64,000 nucleotides of DNA from Nymphaea colorata (lineage: Eukaryota; Streptophyta; Magnoliopsida; Nymphaeales; Nymphaeaceae): assembly GCF_008831285.2 (NCBI RefSeq), contig NC_045142.1:10349952-10413951 (forward strand), written 5' to 3'. This document shows, piece after piece, positions 11,974 through 22,609 of the stretch (positions within the stretch are counted from its first letter, which is position 1; the number at the start of each line of letters is the position of its first letter). Both the position numbers and the translations under genes were made by a program. Under the pieces are notes generated by a model. That model was not told the DNA's origin and did not search any database. It worked only from the letters and a program-made list of their open reading frames with translations.

Positions 11974-12058
11974 CACCTGACGAGGGGCCTGGTTTTTCTT
12001 GCTTTATTTTCAGTAGAAGGGGTCTGGCCACCAGCAAAATCTCAAGGGAGGAGCGAGA
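10555..12058. other. Intergenic DNA upstream of the PPR gene, with duplicated leader-like blocks
   Basis: Two blocks, about 11395-11530 and 11580-11790, look like diverged copies: both run through gaaggagc or agaagggt-type words, a gccgcagct/gccccaaaa block, actacagattcgcc or gaactgcagattcgcg, a cccgtcaa/cgttaatggt segment and ggttcg. They may be old copies of a leader or exon. A (GA)n tract follows at 11911-11968, about 90 bases before the PPR start codon. No protein is recognised. Confidence 0.4.
11911..11968. repeat. (GA)n microsatellite in the PPR gene leader region
   Basis: About 29 uninterrupted GA units, ending about 90 bases before the PPR start codon. GA/CT tracts are common in plant core promoters and leaders, and bind BPC-type GAGA factors. 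Confidence 0.9.
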
Positions 12059-13947
12059 ATGGCGACTTCAATTACTAAAGGAAGTGAAAAACATTTTGTC
12101 AGGGGCGTCTGCTCCGTGTTTTTAAAGGGTAAGTGGAGCACTTTATCTAATACCCACATCAGCTCTCGCTTAACGCCCTCGGTGGTGAACCTGGTTTTGC
12201 TTGAGCTTTCCAGAGATGTTTGCGACTCCTCAGGGGCTTTCTTCAAGTGGGTTGAATCGCTTCCTCACTATAAGCACTCCATACAACCTTGCTGGACCAT
12301 GATTCATATCCTTACCAAGCGAAAACACTTCAAAGAAGCACAATCCTTGTTAAAAAGGATCATTTTCAAGGATTTTCTTTGGTCATCAACCGTTTTAAAC
12401 TCTTTATTGGACAGTAGCAGCGATCCAGAGTCAAATGCCGAGATTCTGAGCTGGCTTATCATCTTCTATGCTCAATCTAAGATGACACAGGATGCAATTG
12501 AAACGTTTCGACAGATGGGGAATCATGGCATCAGGCCGCACCATCATGCTTGTACCTCACTCTTGAGTGCACTGGTGAAGGAAAGAGCTACGGCGGCTGC
12601 CTGGAAAATGTACCGTGAGATCCTGCAGGTTGGAATAAATCCAAATATCTACATTTTCAATGTAATGCTCCATGCTTGTTATAAGTCAGGGGATACAGAG
12701 GAAGCAGAGAATTTGATGAAAACAATGGAACGAAATCAAGTGCTTCCAGATTTAGTATCATACAATACCTTGATAGCATTGTACTGCAAGAAGGGAATGC
12801 ATTATGAAGCACTCTGTGTACAAGATAGGATGGCCAGGGAAGGTGTTAATCCAGACATTATCACGTATAATGCTCTTATACACGGGTTCTGCAGAGAAGG
12901 CAGAATGCGCGAAGCTATGAAACTTTTCAATGAAATCAGAGTTGCTGTACCCACTGAGGTCACTTACACGATATTGATTGATGGATTTTGTCGAGCCAAC
13001 AATCTTGAAGAAGGATTAAGATTGCGCAAGGAAATGGAATCAAAAGGGATTTTCCCAGGTGTTGTAACTTATAATTCAATTATTCGCAAGCTTTGCGCAG
13101 AAGGGCTGATGAGAGCTGCACATGATCTTTTGAATGAGATGAATGACAAAAAGATTGAACCTGATAGTGTTACTTGCAATACATTGATCAATGCATATTG
13201 TAAGAGAGGGGATATGGGATCAGCATTGAAAGTTAGAAATAAGATGCTGGAGGCAGGTCTTAGTCTTGACGTGTTTACTTATAAAGCACTGATTCATGGG
13301 TTTTGCAAGATCCAGGAGATTGATGAAGCTACAAAGGTCCTATTCGAGATGTTGGATTCAGGTTTGGAACATGGAATGCATATAATGCATTTTAATTTCT
13401 CGTTAATTTTGTTGCAGACCATTCACGAAAAACTCCTTTCAAGCCTTTTCTGAATGTAGTAATGATTCTGTTATTGAATGCAGGGTTATCTCCGAGTCAC
13501 AGCACCTATGCATGGCTTGTAGATTGCTACTGCAATCAAAACAATGCAGAGGCAGCTTTAAGGATACCAGATGAGATTGCTAGGAGAGGCATCATACCAG
13601 TTACTTCTGTTTATAGAGCAATCATCCGCAGATTTTGCAAGAAAGGAATGCTGGGTTATGCGCAGAGAGCATTTTATCAGTTGAAAGGAAGAGGATTACC
13701 CAGTGACAGTCTTCTGCATGCTCATCTAGCTTATGCATACTTGCATGGCGGAATGCCTTTGACTGCCTCAGAATATCTTAATGACATGGCGCGAACAGGC
13801 ATGATGATCACTGTTAAAATATATAACAATCTCCTTGCTTCATATGGAGATAGCAATCAGGAACTGGGCGTGTTCTGGAATCATGCAATGGAGAAGGGTG
13901 TTCTTGGAAAGAAATTATGCATATTGTTGCAGAAATCTCCTGTCTAA
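12059..13947 (+). CDS. P-class pentatricopeptide repeat protein, homologue of Arabidopsis At5g38730
   Basis: Two exons, 12059-13361 and 13484-13947, give 588 residues; the Arabidopsis homologue is of similar length. P-class PPR proteins bind single-stranded organelle RNA and guide its splicing, stabilisation or translation. From about residue 120 onward there are around eleven 35-residue repeats with typical words: NVMLHACYKSGD, YNTLIALYCKKG, YNALIHGFCREGRM, YTILIDGFCRANN, CNTLINAYCKRGD, YKALIHGFCK. The N-terminal part (KGKWSTLSN, FFKWVESLP, ILTKRKHFKEAQ) matches the At5g38730 subfamily closely. No DYW or E domain is present. The start has no good upstream rival. The 122-bp intron lies within a repeat; reading straight through it meets a stop, while removal joins LDSG-LSPSHSTYAW perfectly. 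Whether mitochondria or plastids are the target is not decided. Confidence 0.92.
13362..13483 (+). other. 122-bp intron inside the PPR gene
   Basis: It starts gtttgg after TTGGATTCAG and ends ttgaatgcag before GGTTATCTCC. The splice restores the PPR frame exactly. A second acceptor-like site (ttttgttgcag) lies at about 13407-13417 and would give another product. Retention of the intron would add a short foreign tail and a stop at 13451-13453. Confidence 0.85.
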
Positions 13948-15435
13948 AATATTTAAATTTTGAAGTTCACTAGGATGCAGCTGGAAAACCTTTACATGAA
14001 CACTTCTTTTCCCAAATGTTGGGGTTTCAATTGGGTACTGCTTGTGGTAAAAGGATGATTGACTTAGGCATATGGATGCAGTTCAATGGTTTTGTCATTG
14101 TGTTCGAGTGCCTATGGGGAGACGTTCATGATTTATGATCCTACTACGTCTTGAAGTTGCACACCAGCTTCCCGGAGTAGTGTAAATGGTACCTCAGCGT
14201 GCTAGTCACCAAGATGAAGGTGCAGGACATAAAGAAAAGCCTGCTGCTGCATCCTCTTCCTAGAATTCTTTCTGATTGTATGTCATCTCATAACATTTCC
14301 TTTTCTCACTTAAAACAGCAGTAGTTTGTCATTTTCTTATGGAATTTTTGATTTCTTGTGGACAGGTAATATCTCAGCTTTTGCAGCATCTAATGTGCTT
14401 ACATTATGGACTGCAAAATGTTGAAGCTACTTTCATGTTGAAGTCACATAATGTACCTACTATAACCATGAATTAGACAAGTAGTGGCAACTGGCAACTA
14501 TGTTATTTGTGCAAAACCACCAGTGGCGTGATTTGAAGCTTCAGGTGACATGCCCAGATTCAGTGAGTCAATGATCCGGTACGCTGGTGCTTCCTGTTCT
14601 CATTATTTGAGATTTAAGTCTACGTCCTTCTTATCTCCAACTGTTGAACCAGATCCCACTGCTAGGTAAGCAGTTGCAGGCTCATGGACCTGAGGGACTT
14701 GGGCCTGATTGGACGTTGCAAGGTTGACTGGAATGTAAATAAGCTCCACTCAAAAAAAAAAAAAAAAAAATCCAACAACAAAGATGAATTGCTGGTGATT
14801 GGAATCCCGTTGAAGCATATCAAAGGCAAATATGATGAGAAATAAAAACAACTGTGTGAGTCTCTCTCCCCTCCCCCCCTCCCCTTCTTTTTCTTCTTCT
14901 TCACTCTGCAGCTAATTTTTTTTCCCTATTCCAGATTTTTGGCTGGCGCTTTGCCTGTTTGAAGTTCACTGTTTCCAGTGTTAGTGGCCATCGATCATCA
15001 GAAAATAATTGATCTCTTTCTCTCTCTCTCTCTTTTCTTCTTCTCCTTCTTCTTTTTGATTTTCTTTTGATTTCGGTGTTTTGATTTGCCCATTTTGATT
15101 GCAGATGTGGTTATATTCTCAGTTCGGGGTTTTGATTTGGTTTCTAGTTTGGGGATGAATTCGATTGGGAGTTTTGATTGCATTTTTGGGCACTTTGATT
15201 TAAAAAGTTGTCCTTTTCTCATAAGCCTTCAACCTCAGTTTTGAAAAGCTAATAGATCTCTGTAGCAGTAAAGGCTTCTAATGTAAACCAACTTCTGAAT
15301 GCAGATGTATAGATCATAAACCTCCATGAGTCCTCAATATCAGAATGTTTAAGAAACGTAGAGCCTGACTTAGGTTCTCTTGTTTTATGCTATTGCATTG
15401 TAATAATGATTTGAATTCCTGCATGTCCAAAAGGT
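13948..15435. other. 3' flank of the PPR gene and non-coding DNA with pyrimidine-rich tracts
   Basis: The first few hundred bases are probably the PPR 3' untranslated region. At 14860-15060 the plus strand is strongly C/T-rich (ctctctccc, ttcttcttctcc), and at 15090-15105 a ttttgattgcag acceptor-like site is followed by atgtgg. This looks like a leader with an intron, but no conserved protein follows. It may be a non-coding transcript or a lost gene. Confidence 0.4.
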
Positions 15436-15511
15436 CCAGTCACAAATGGTTGGAAATCCTACATGTTCATGTACCAGTCACAAATGGTTGGAAATCCTAC
15501 ATGTTCATGTA
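15436..15511. repeat. 38-bp unit, two tandem copies
   Basis: The unit beginning ccagtcacaaatggttgg occurs at 15436-15473 and 15474-15511 with no difference seen. Confidence 0.85.
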
Positions 15512-18214
15512 TCTGCATAATAGATTTTACAAAACCCTTGTTGCATATCCAGTCACCAAGAACAAAAGAGCAATAGAAAGAGTGAACAAAAATATTAAGG
15601 AACAACTAGTTTTCATGTTATCCTTTTCTCTTAATCTTGCTTTATATAATTTGATCAAGGCTTGAATATTATAGGTGAAGTCCAATTTGAAGACAGTCCG
15701 TTAATAGGAGTTTCCACCTTAATATCTTGCAATAGCATCTAGTCACTCTAACCCTGAACAGGCTTTTGGAAAAGCAAAATTCTTAAATACACAGTGCAGC
15801 ATAGCTTCCAGCCAAACAAGCAGCCAGGTGACGTGGAACTTGTCTACACTGGAATTCCACAGATGGAAAAAAAAAAAGAAAAAGAAAAGAAAAGAAGGAG
15901 AGATAACTCAATAACCATCTTATGTGTGAATGTGGCAGAGAGACCCCAATCACTTTTAAAGTTACCAACCAAGAAAACAAGCTTGGTTGAATTGGTTAGA
16001 TATAAAAGAAAGAAAAGAATGTTGAATTTTGTCTTTGAGTGCATGTATGTAGATGTGCACTTCCATGCATGCCAAAGTGCTCGTATATCACCCATTTCAA
16101 CTTTGAAGGAGCTTGTTGTGGTTATATATTTGTTGAGGCATTAGATTCCATGTCAGTGAGCTATACTAGACAACTTTCCACCAGATAGTTGTGCTTATTA
16201 TAGAAATTTATCTTTCCTCAGTAGGAATGCAAATGGGCCAGATCTGCTCTTCGAATCATTTTTATCTATTGGCCGGGTTCTAACTTGACCAAGTTTTATC
16301 TGTCTTATCTGACCCATTTGAAACCCTATTTTTCAGAATTGAAACCCTATTTTTCAGAACTGTGCGGGATTCCTAGAATTTGTAGTTTGTGTTACTGCAG
16401 AATTACAAGCTTTTTTTCCTTCTTCTTCTATTTGCAAATAATCCGTTTGCAGTTGCTTTGATTGCTACAAAGCTTTCGTTCTCTTTTGTTTACTTCATTC
16501 TCATTAATATGGAGTACAAGTCAGTGTCCATATGACGGTCTGTATTCCTTTCCTTTATATGTTTAATAAGTTTTGGTAGCTTAATTCTCAAGAACAAAGC
16601 TAACTCTCTCTCTATCTCTCTCTTTTTCTTTTGTAGTACTTCAATTGGCAAAAAATAGCGAAGTCTTCGAAATTTTTTTTTTCCAAGTTTCAACAAGTGG
16701 CAGAGCATAATGATTCATCTTGTCAGCAACAACAATCCTTTGATGTCCTTGTTTTGTCAAATGTTTATCATGAAAGTTTTGTTTTTACACGCTTTTGTAA
16801 AATGTACTTTTTTAGAACAGAAGATAACTGGGACAGGTCACATCTTAGCTTTTTGTTGCCTATTTTATGCAACAAAACTCGAAACATCACCAAACCAAAT
16901 TTGATTGGAAAGCTAGGAAATGTATTTTTCTAGCCTGCTCAAATGTTTAGAAAGAATGCAAATGACATGATCTCCATTCAAACAAAACTTTTGTTGGTTG
17001 AGTTGTCTTTGAAAATATTTGTCCTTCCAAAATATTTATGAGAATGATGATAAGGTTGTTCTTCTCCTGCACATAGACTCTGGCTAGTTAGTACCTGTCA
17101 TTTGTCCTTATGAGTCTTTTCATGAGTTTGATTGAAGTCTCTTTGACGACGGTCACGACACAGAATCACTATTGAGTATTGAACCATCATTATCTCATAA
17201 TGATCTTTCTTCATAAGAAGCCCAGAATGGATGTTCATCACCCATCTCAAGTTCACAAACCTGTTACATGGTTGAAAGATTTTTATGCTTACTTCTGACC
17301 TCATCCTTGTCTACCTTGGATTCCTTATGTTGGGTGTCAAAAGTACTGTTTTCCTTCTGTCAAAATTTGCGTTACTTCATAAGTTTTGGCTTGAAGATCA
17401 AAATTTTCTTGTGTCTGTGGATACTTTTCAGAACCCACTTCTTTTGACCATGTTGTGCATGATTCAAACTAGACAAATGCAATAAATTCATGGAACTAAG
17501 AAATAACAATACTTGGACTGTTATAAACTTACTTCCCTGAGTAAAACTTATTGCTTATTGGTTGCAAGTGGGCTTACCTTATCAAACACTAGGTGGATGG
17601 ATCCATATACACGCTAGAGAAAGAAATATTCTCTGCAAGAAGATATTGGTTATATCAAGACCTTTGCTTTAGCAGTGAAAATATTATTGTGTACATAATT
17701 TTAGTTCAACTTGATAGAACTCTGGCTTTATACACAAATGAATGTACACAATGCCATGACCGTGCAGCCAAGATATAAGGACATACAGCAGTTGGTATGT
17801 GAATTCAGCAGATCCTTCTGGACTGAAAACACCATTTGATTTGGTTTTGTAGAATTGGTTGAACCCTTGAATGATTTGGTTTTGTACAGTCCAAGGGCGA
17901 CTACTTGTTCACTTCAGTGCAATATCTGACTTTTGGTGTAGTCCCCTTGTATATATGTCAATGGCGTTGGGCTTACCGAAAAGACAAAGAGACCATTGAA
18001 GAACTGACTTGCTTTCCACATGTTCCATTTGAAAGACGTTGGGGCAGCATTAAAGGGATACGGTCTTTGGCATGCCTTTATAGTTCTTAATAGCAATATA
18101 TTTTAGAAATTATTCATGAATATGGATTTGGGTAATCCAAGGCCCACTAAGTTCCGTACGAATCAACCTTATGAAACGAGTATATTTAGAAAAGAGGAGG
18201 GGGATACCTCGAAG
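15512..18214. other. Intergenic DNA, no supported gene
   Basis: Contains a 21-bp direct repeat (16318-16338 and 16339-16359) and only chance frames. A stretch at 17930-18100 has reduced AT content and codes for about 50 residues in broken frames; I do not recognise a family. Confidence 0.5.
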
Positions 18215-18304
18215 GGGCTGAAGCCCTCCCTCTTTTTCCCTCATCCCAGGGGTTAAGGGCTGAAGCCCTCCCTCTTTTTCCCTCATCCCAGGGGTTAAGG
18301 GCTG
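18215..18304. repeat. 42-bp unit, just over two tandem copies
   Basis: The unit starting gggctgaagccctccctc is at 18215-18256 and 18257-18298, followed by the first six bases of a third copy. Each begins with the short inverted pair gggct/agccc. Confidence 0.85.
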
Positions 18305-20269
18305 TTTTCATACTTGGGCGGGAAATGGTACACTCATCAATTAGAGTATTGTACATCTATTGTTTGCAATCCATAGGATTAACACACTCTAGAATTGAAC
18401 TGATGATTTTCATCTATCTGTGTATGTCTCTTGAGGCTAGCATGTTCAAAACCGGAGCTTCAAGAAGATTGCAGGAGTATGGGTGGCTGGTTGGATACCT
18501 TGTTCATGAAGCATTCCTGACTGACATACATCACTTTTGTGCATGGAAAGTTTGCATGTAAGAGCGTACATTTATAAAACTGGTTATTCTCCTTCGTATT
18601 GTTGTAATTCTCCTCAAAGGATACCATCATATTCTCTCTATTTTAGTCTTGTACGAATGCTTGCTTAAGAAATTGAGCTAGTGTTTGGCTTTGACATCTT
18701 TAACAAAATTAACAGGGCCTGCCTGGACTGAGTCCTGGCCTGGATGGACAGCAGGCTGCCTTCTGCTTTGAAGAAGTATTTCCACTTTTTGCAGCCTATA
18801 AGAGTAGTATTCATGGGAAACAAAACGAGAACGTGAAATTAACATGCCTTTAAACAACTAGTTTTCGCTAGCAGGCTTGTGACAAGCACGTTTTAAGTTT
18901 TGGGTGCTTTGTAACACTCAATTAGAATTGTGTTTCATACTTGGAACTAAATTATTTTCAGCAAAGCTTGTCTAGTGCACATGCAGTAAACGAAAACGAT
19001 AAAAGATGTTGTCTAAGGCACTCTCAGATTTTCTTTGCAGTCTAAGGATGGGTGATGCATACTTAGAAAAAATTGGTCCCAGAAATGCTTCAAATATGTC
19101 GACTCATGCATGTTTGAGCTAGCTGGCCTCAACCAAGCTCAAACTTAGCCTTGGGTTGCTTTCGAGTTCGCTGACTCGCTGGCACTAAACTGTGGGTATG
19201 TCAAAGACAAAGGATTAAATTTGAATTGTATTTACCCTTTATCATATCCAATTATTAGATATTAACGTAGTTGGATTCAAAGGTAAACTAAGAAATAACA
19301 AAAAGTTTTAATTTGAACACAATTTTTAATTTCAGCATGGGAATGTGATTCAAAACCGACTTTTATTTTCACATCCGATGACTTTTAAATATACAGCCAA
19401 CTAAATTATCATGTGTTAATAATTGACTTTCAAAACGTATGGAAATTAGATACAAGACATTTATTTAAAAATAAATCCAAATATGAACCCGATTGGCTAT
19501 ATATTTAAAACTGAATTTGAATTCGATTGGATTTCATTTCAAAAATTTGAATTCAATCTGATTTTTCAATTAGTTGGATATCTGGTGGGAATTGGATCCT
19601 TTGACATCCCTATTAACCAGCCTAGTTGGCCCTGAGCGCATCTCTGCCCAAACTAAGCCCTCAATCAGGAGCTGAAAACAAAATGCGGTGTCCTTGAAGA
19701 AGCAATTAGATTATTAAAAATAATTTAATGGAATAGTTTATATAATAACTAAGTTTCAAATCACTTCATGAGAATATGAAAGAATGAAAGTCAAAGGACC
19801 AAATATCAATAGCTGATGGGTTAGAAAATCATGATTTTATTTCCTAAAGCTATCATCTAATGGTTGTTAACAAAAGAAATTATGTTATAGTAATTGTATT
19901 TTTCTGGTGAGCAAGATGAGTAATTCATTCTACTACTCATCTCAGAGCCAAAGTCCCAATCTCTTCCCTATCATCTTGGGTACAATGCCTGTGTTTTGTG
20001 CCTTAAGGTGATATCCCTGTTATGCCTCTACATGCATATGGGTGTCCTCTTAAATTCATGTTAATAAAAACAATTCATGGAACAAATTAAACCAAAATTT
20101 GTTATCTAATGATTTGAGCATGGCTTGTGATTTTGTTTTTAGGGTTTATGGTTGTAAAACTTGAGGTTAGGGCCACCCACTCAAGTACTTTTGTTGAAAC
20201 TTTTGGGTTCCACTTGTTTCGAGTGAGTAGGAGTATTTCATCTTATCGTCTGGTTGAAAACTGAAGCCT
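18305..20269. other. AT-rich intergenic DNA, no gene seen
   Basis: No conserved frame, RNA gene or transposon end was recognised. Around 19380-19620 there are repeated aatttgaattcgattgg-type words. Confidence 0.5.
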
Positions 20270-20420
20270 CTACCTTTCTCCCATCCTTTGAGGGTACTGG
20301 ACTTGCTTTTGGTGCACCGCGGTGACTTCACTGCTAAGTTTTAACTTGCATATTAGTGATCTCTTTCTTACATTATGCGGAGTTTACACCACAAAAGTTT
20401 GAAAAAGAGATTGTCGCCTA
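20270..20420 (+). repeat. Copy of the dispersed repeat family also at 35.2-36.3 and 49.0 kb
   Basis: The segment reading gacttgcttttggtg, then gtgacttcactgct, then aacttgcatattagtgat, then ctctttcttacattatgcgg, follows the same order of words as the copies at 35.6-35.8, 36.2-36.3 and 49.09-49.18 kb, in the same orientation. It is more diverged than the 35 kb copies. Confidence 0.45.
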
Positions 20421-21994
20421 CTAGCAGCCCCCACTCCCCTCGGCCTCGGAGCTCCTTGCGCCTCACTTGTTATATATGCTTAAATTATCAACTAATTTTT
20501 GGCCCATGTAGCTTCAAAAGTTCGTTCAGGCCTTCAGCCAACCTATTCCTTTCTCAAAGTAGCGGAAGCTTTTATTTCTTTACAACATCATATCGAACTA
20601 GGAGCACTTACAAATTTTGCTTGACTTAGTATGTAATCGTGCCCTTTAGTTGACTTTATAAATAAAGGAATTGAGCTTCAATAGAGCAGAGATACATGGG
20701 TCTCCATGGGGCAAGGGCTAAGCCAGAATTTTTTTTAAGGGCGGGCCGAACAATCCAATTTCTGGATGCAGGTAGGGCCAAACTGAATTTGAATCCAAAC
20801 AATACATGACACAACTAAAAATTTTTAATTTTTTCAATGTAATTTTTTTTTTAATTGGCTGGGGTGGGGCCATGGCGTAGGTGGCCCTCCCCCTCCCTCC
20901 GCCCCTGCCGTCCGGTACTCTCAAACCTTAATTTCATAGGTGGACTTGGGCCCAATTATATAACCTGCTCCATGAACTTAATTTCATAGGTGGATTTAGG
21001 AGGACTTCATGAACCTAAGTGGACTTGGTTCTTAACTATATATTTAGTGCCTGATCAAAAAATTTTCTAACACTACCAACCTTGTTTTAGTTTATTTTAC
21101 TTGTTTTTTATCATAATTCTAACGTGTTTTACAAAGACGGGGACCCACTAAGTGGCTTGCTTCTGAGTTCCCGGCCATTAGAAAATGGGAACATTTTTTT
21201 TTTATACAAGGGACCACCGTTTTTGCTAAGTGAATTTAAATACAAGTGGCCACATTTTACTATATGCCTCAAGTTTACTAAAAACTGACAAAATAAAGGT
21301 CTCATAAATAAATTGTTTTGGAATTATTAAAAGTAAAAAAATATGTGCACTTGCAAAAGGGCCTACAATTGAACACGTGGTGAACTAAAGAACAACGGAT
21401 TGTTTCCTCTTCTTTAGATTTTTCTTGATAAATATCTCCGAGCTCAGTAATTCAAACAAGAACTGAGTTCAGTAGTTCATAGTTGGCAACTTTATTCAAT
21501 ATCTACTAAGAATTAGGAAGCAAGATATGTAAATACAACAAATATATAGACACAAAAAACAAATGAAAAGAAAGATAAACCCATTCCTTTAAACACAGTC
21601 ACACTTCTGCATGCATTATTCTGAATATAAAAAGTGCTAATTATATACTTGTTATGAAAAATGATTGCTCGAAATATAGTTGTCTATTATTATACGTCTC
21701 ACTTTCTTGACAGTGGAGCTTATCGTGGCTTAGCTTTGGTGCATAGGGCTCGATCAAATTATCGTGAATCAATTGAATTTATCTCTAGCGATAAACTTTT
21801 TAGTGTCTGAACTAGATTTTTATTCAAAGAATTCTATCTAAAGCTGTTCAAGCTTGAATTTATGTGGCCTCCAAGTCTCATCCTAAGACACTACAATCTG
21901 GTTTCTCTTTATATAATTTTACCAGAAAAAATAATGCAAAGAGTTTTGAGTGAATAAGGGGTATTAAACCTATCGTTCGAAAAAAGGCCCGAAG
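20421..21994. other. Intergenic DNA without a gene
   Basis: Includes a short G/C-rich patch at 20865-20915 (ggggtggggccatggcg and ccctccccctccctccgcc) of the kind found in the common plant repeat that describes itself by gggcggggc words, and AT-rich sequence. No coding sequence is recognised. Confidence 0.5.
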
Positions 21995-22195
21995 GCCCCC
22001 ATTCTTCCTGCCTCCGGAGTCTTAAGTTGCGTCGGTGTCAACGATAGCAATGGTGCACCCTTCAACTTGAGTGCCACGCCCTACCGCCTTAAGACACAAG
22101 AATATAACACTCACGAGAATCAAACTAAAAACCTGCCTTAATACATGCTCCTAACTCGACTAGCTACGCAAAGAGTGCTAAATTGCATAGTGTTA
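21995..22195. repeat. Dispersed repeat, shared with 62255-62410
   Basis: Both places carry, in the same order: cttaagttgcgtcggtgtca or ctaagttgtgttgatgtca, tagcaatggtgcaccctt, aacttg, the block ccctaccgccttaag, acaagaatataacac, gagaatcaaact, and tagctacgc or agttacgctatgctcg. The sequence near the end is tRNA-gene-like in flavour (gaatcaaact...), so a SINE-like or LTR piece is possible; the class is not settled. Confidence 0.55.
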
Positions 22196-22354
22196 CTGGG
22201 CTTTTGAATATAACGGGAAAATATCGGGATATTTTGATCTGGTCATTTTAGCGTAATAAACGTTCCCTCTCAATTTCACACCGCCCTCTCGCTGACTCCT
22301 CCGTCCGCCGGAACGCTATCCTCTTCTCTCTCCTCCCCAATCTCCGCCCTCTCG

Positions 22355-22362
22355 TATATAAG
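22355..22362 (+). promoter_or_regulatory. TATA box of the RH3-type helicase gene
   Basis: TATATAAG lies about 250 bases before the start codon in a GC- and CT-rich stretch. With usual spacing, transcription would begin near 22385-22395, giving a leader of roughly 220 nt. A true upstream ATG in the leader was not seen. Confidence 0.6.
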
Positions 22363-22609
22363 AGAGACTGGGGCAGCGAGGTGGAGGTTCATAAGGCCAT
22401 ACGTTGTGCTGGCCTTATCGACTCCCTTCCCTGCTTCATTCCTGCCTGGACTTTGCATTTTCCTCTCTTCACTATCTCCTCTTTCCTCTCCGGACGAACG
22501 AGAGAGGGAGAGGAAGAAGTTTGGCGGTGTCTGTGAAGAGAGTGTTGGTTTCTCAACTGTTTTGTCTTGGAAAGCATAGTTTGGAGTTCACTGTCGGGGG
22601 TTCAGGAAA

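Noticed and set aside
13362-13483. PPR gene as a pseudogene split by a stop
   Set aside because: Removing a standard GT-AG intron restores the repeat and frame precisely, so disruption is not needed.
17905-18100. Short frames on both strands, possible decayed exon
   Set aside because: About 60 residues with no recognised family and disagreeing frames; not enough to call a gene.
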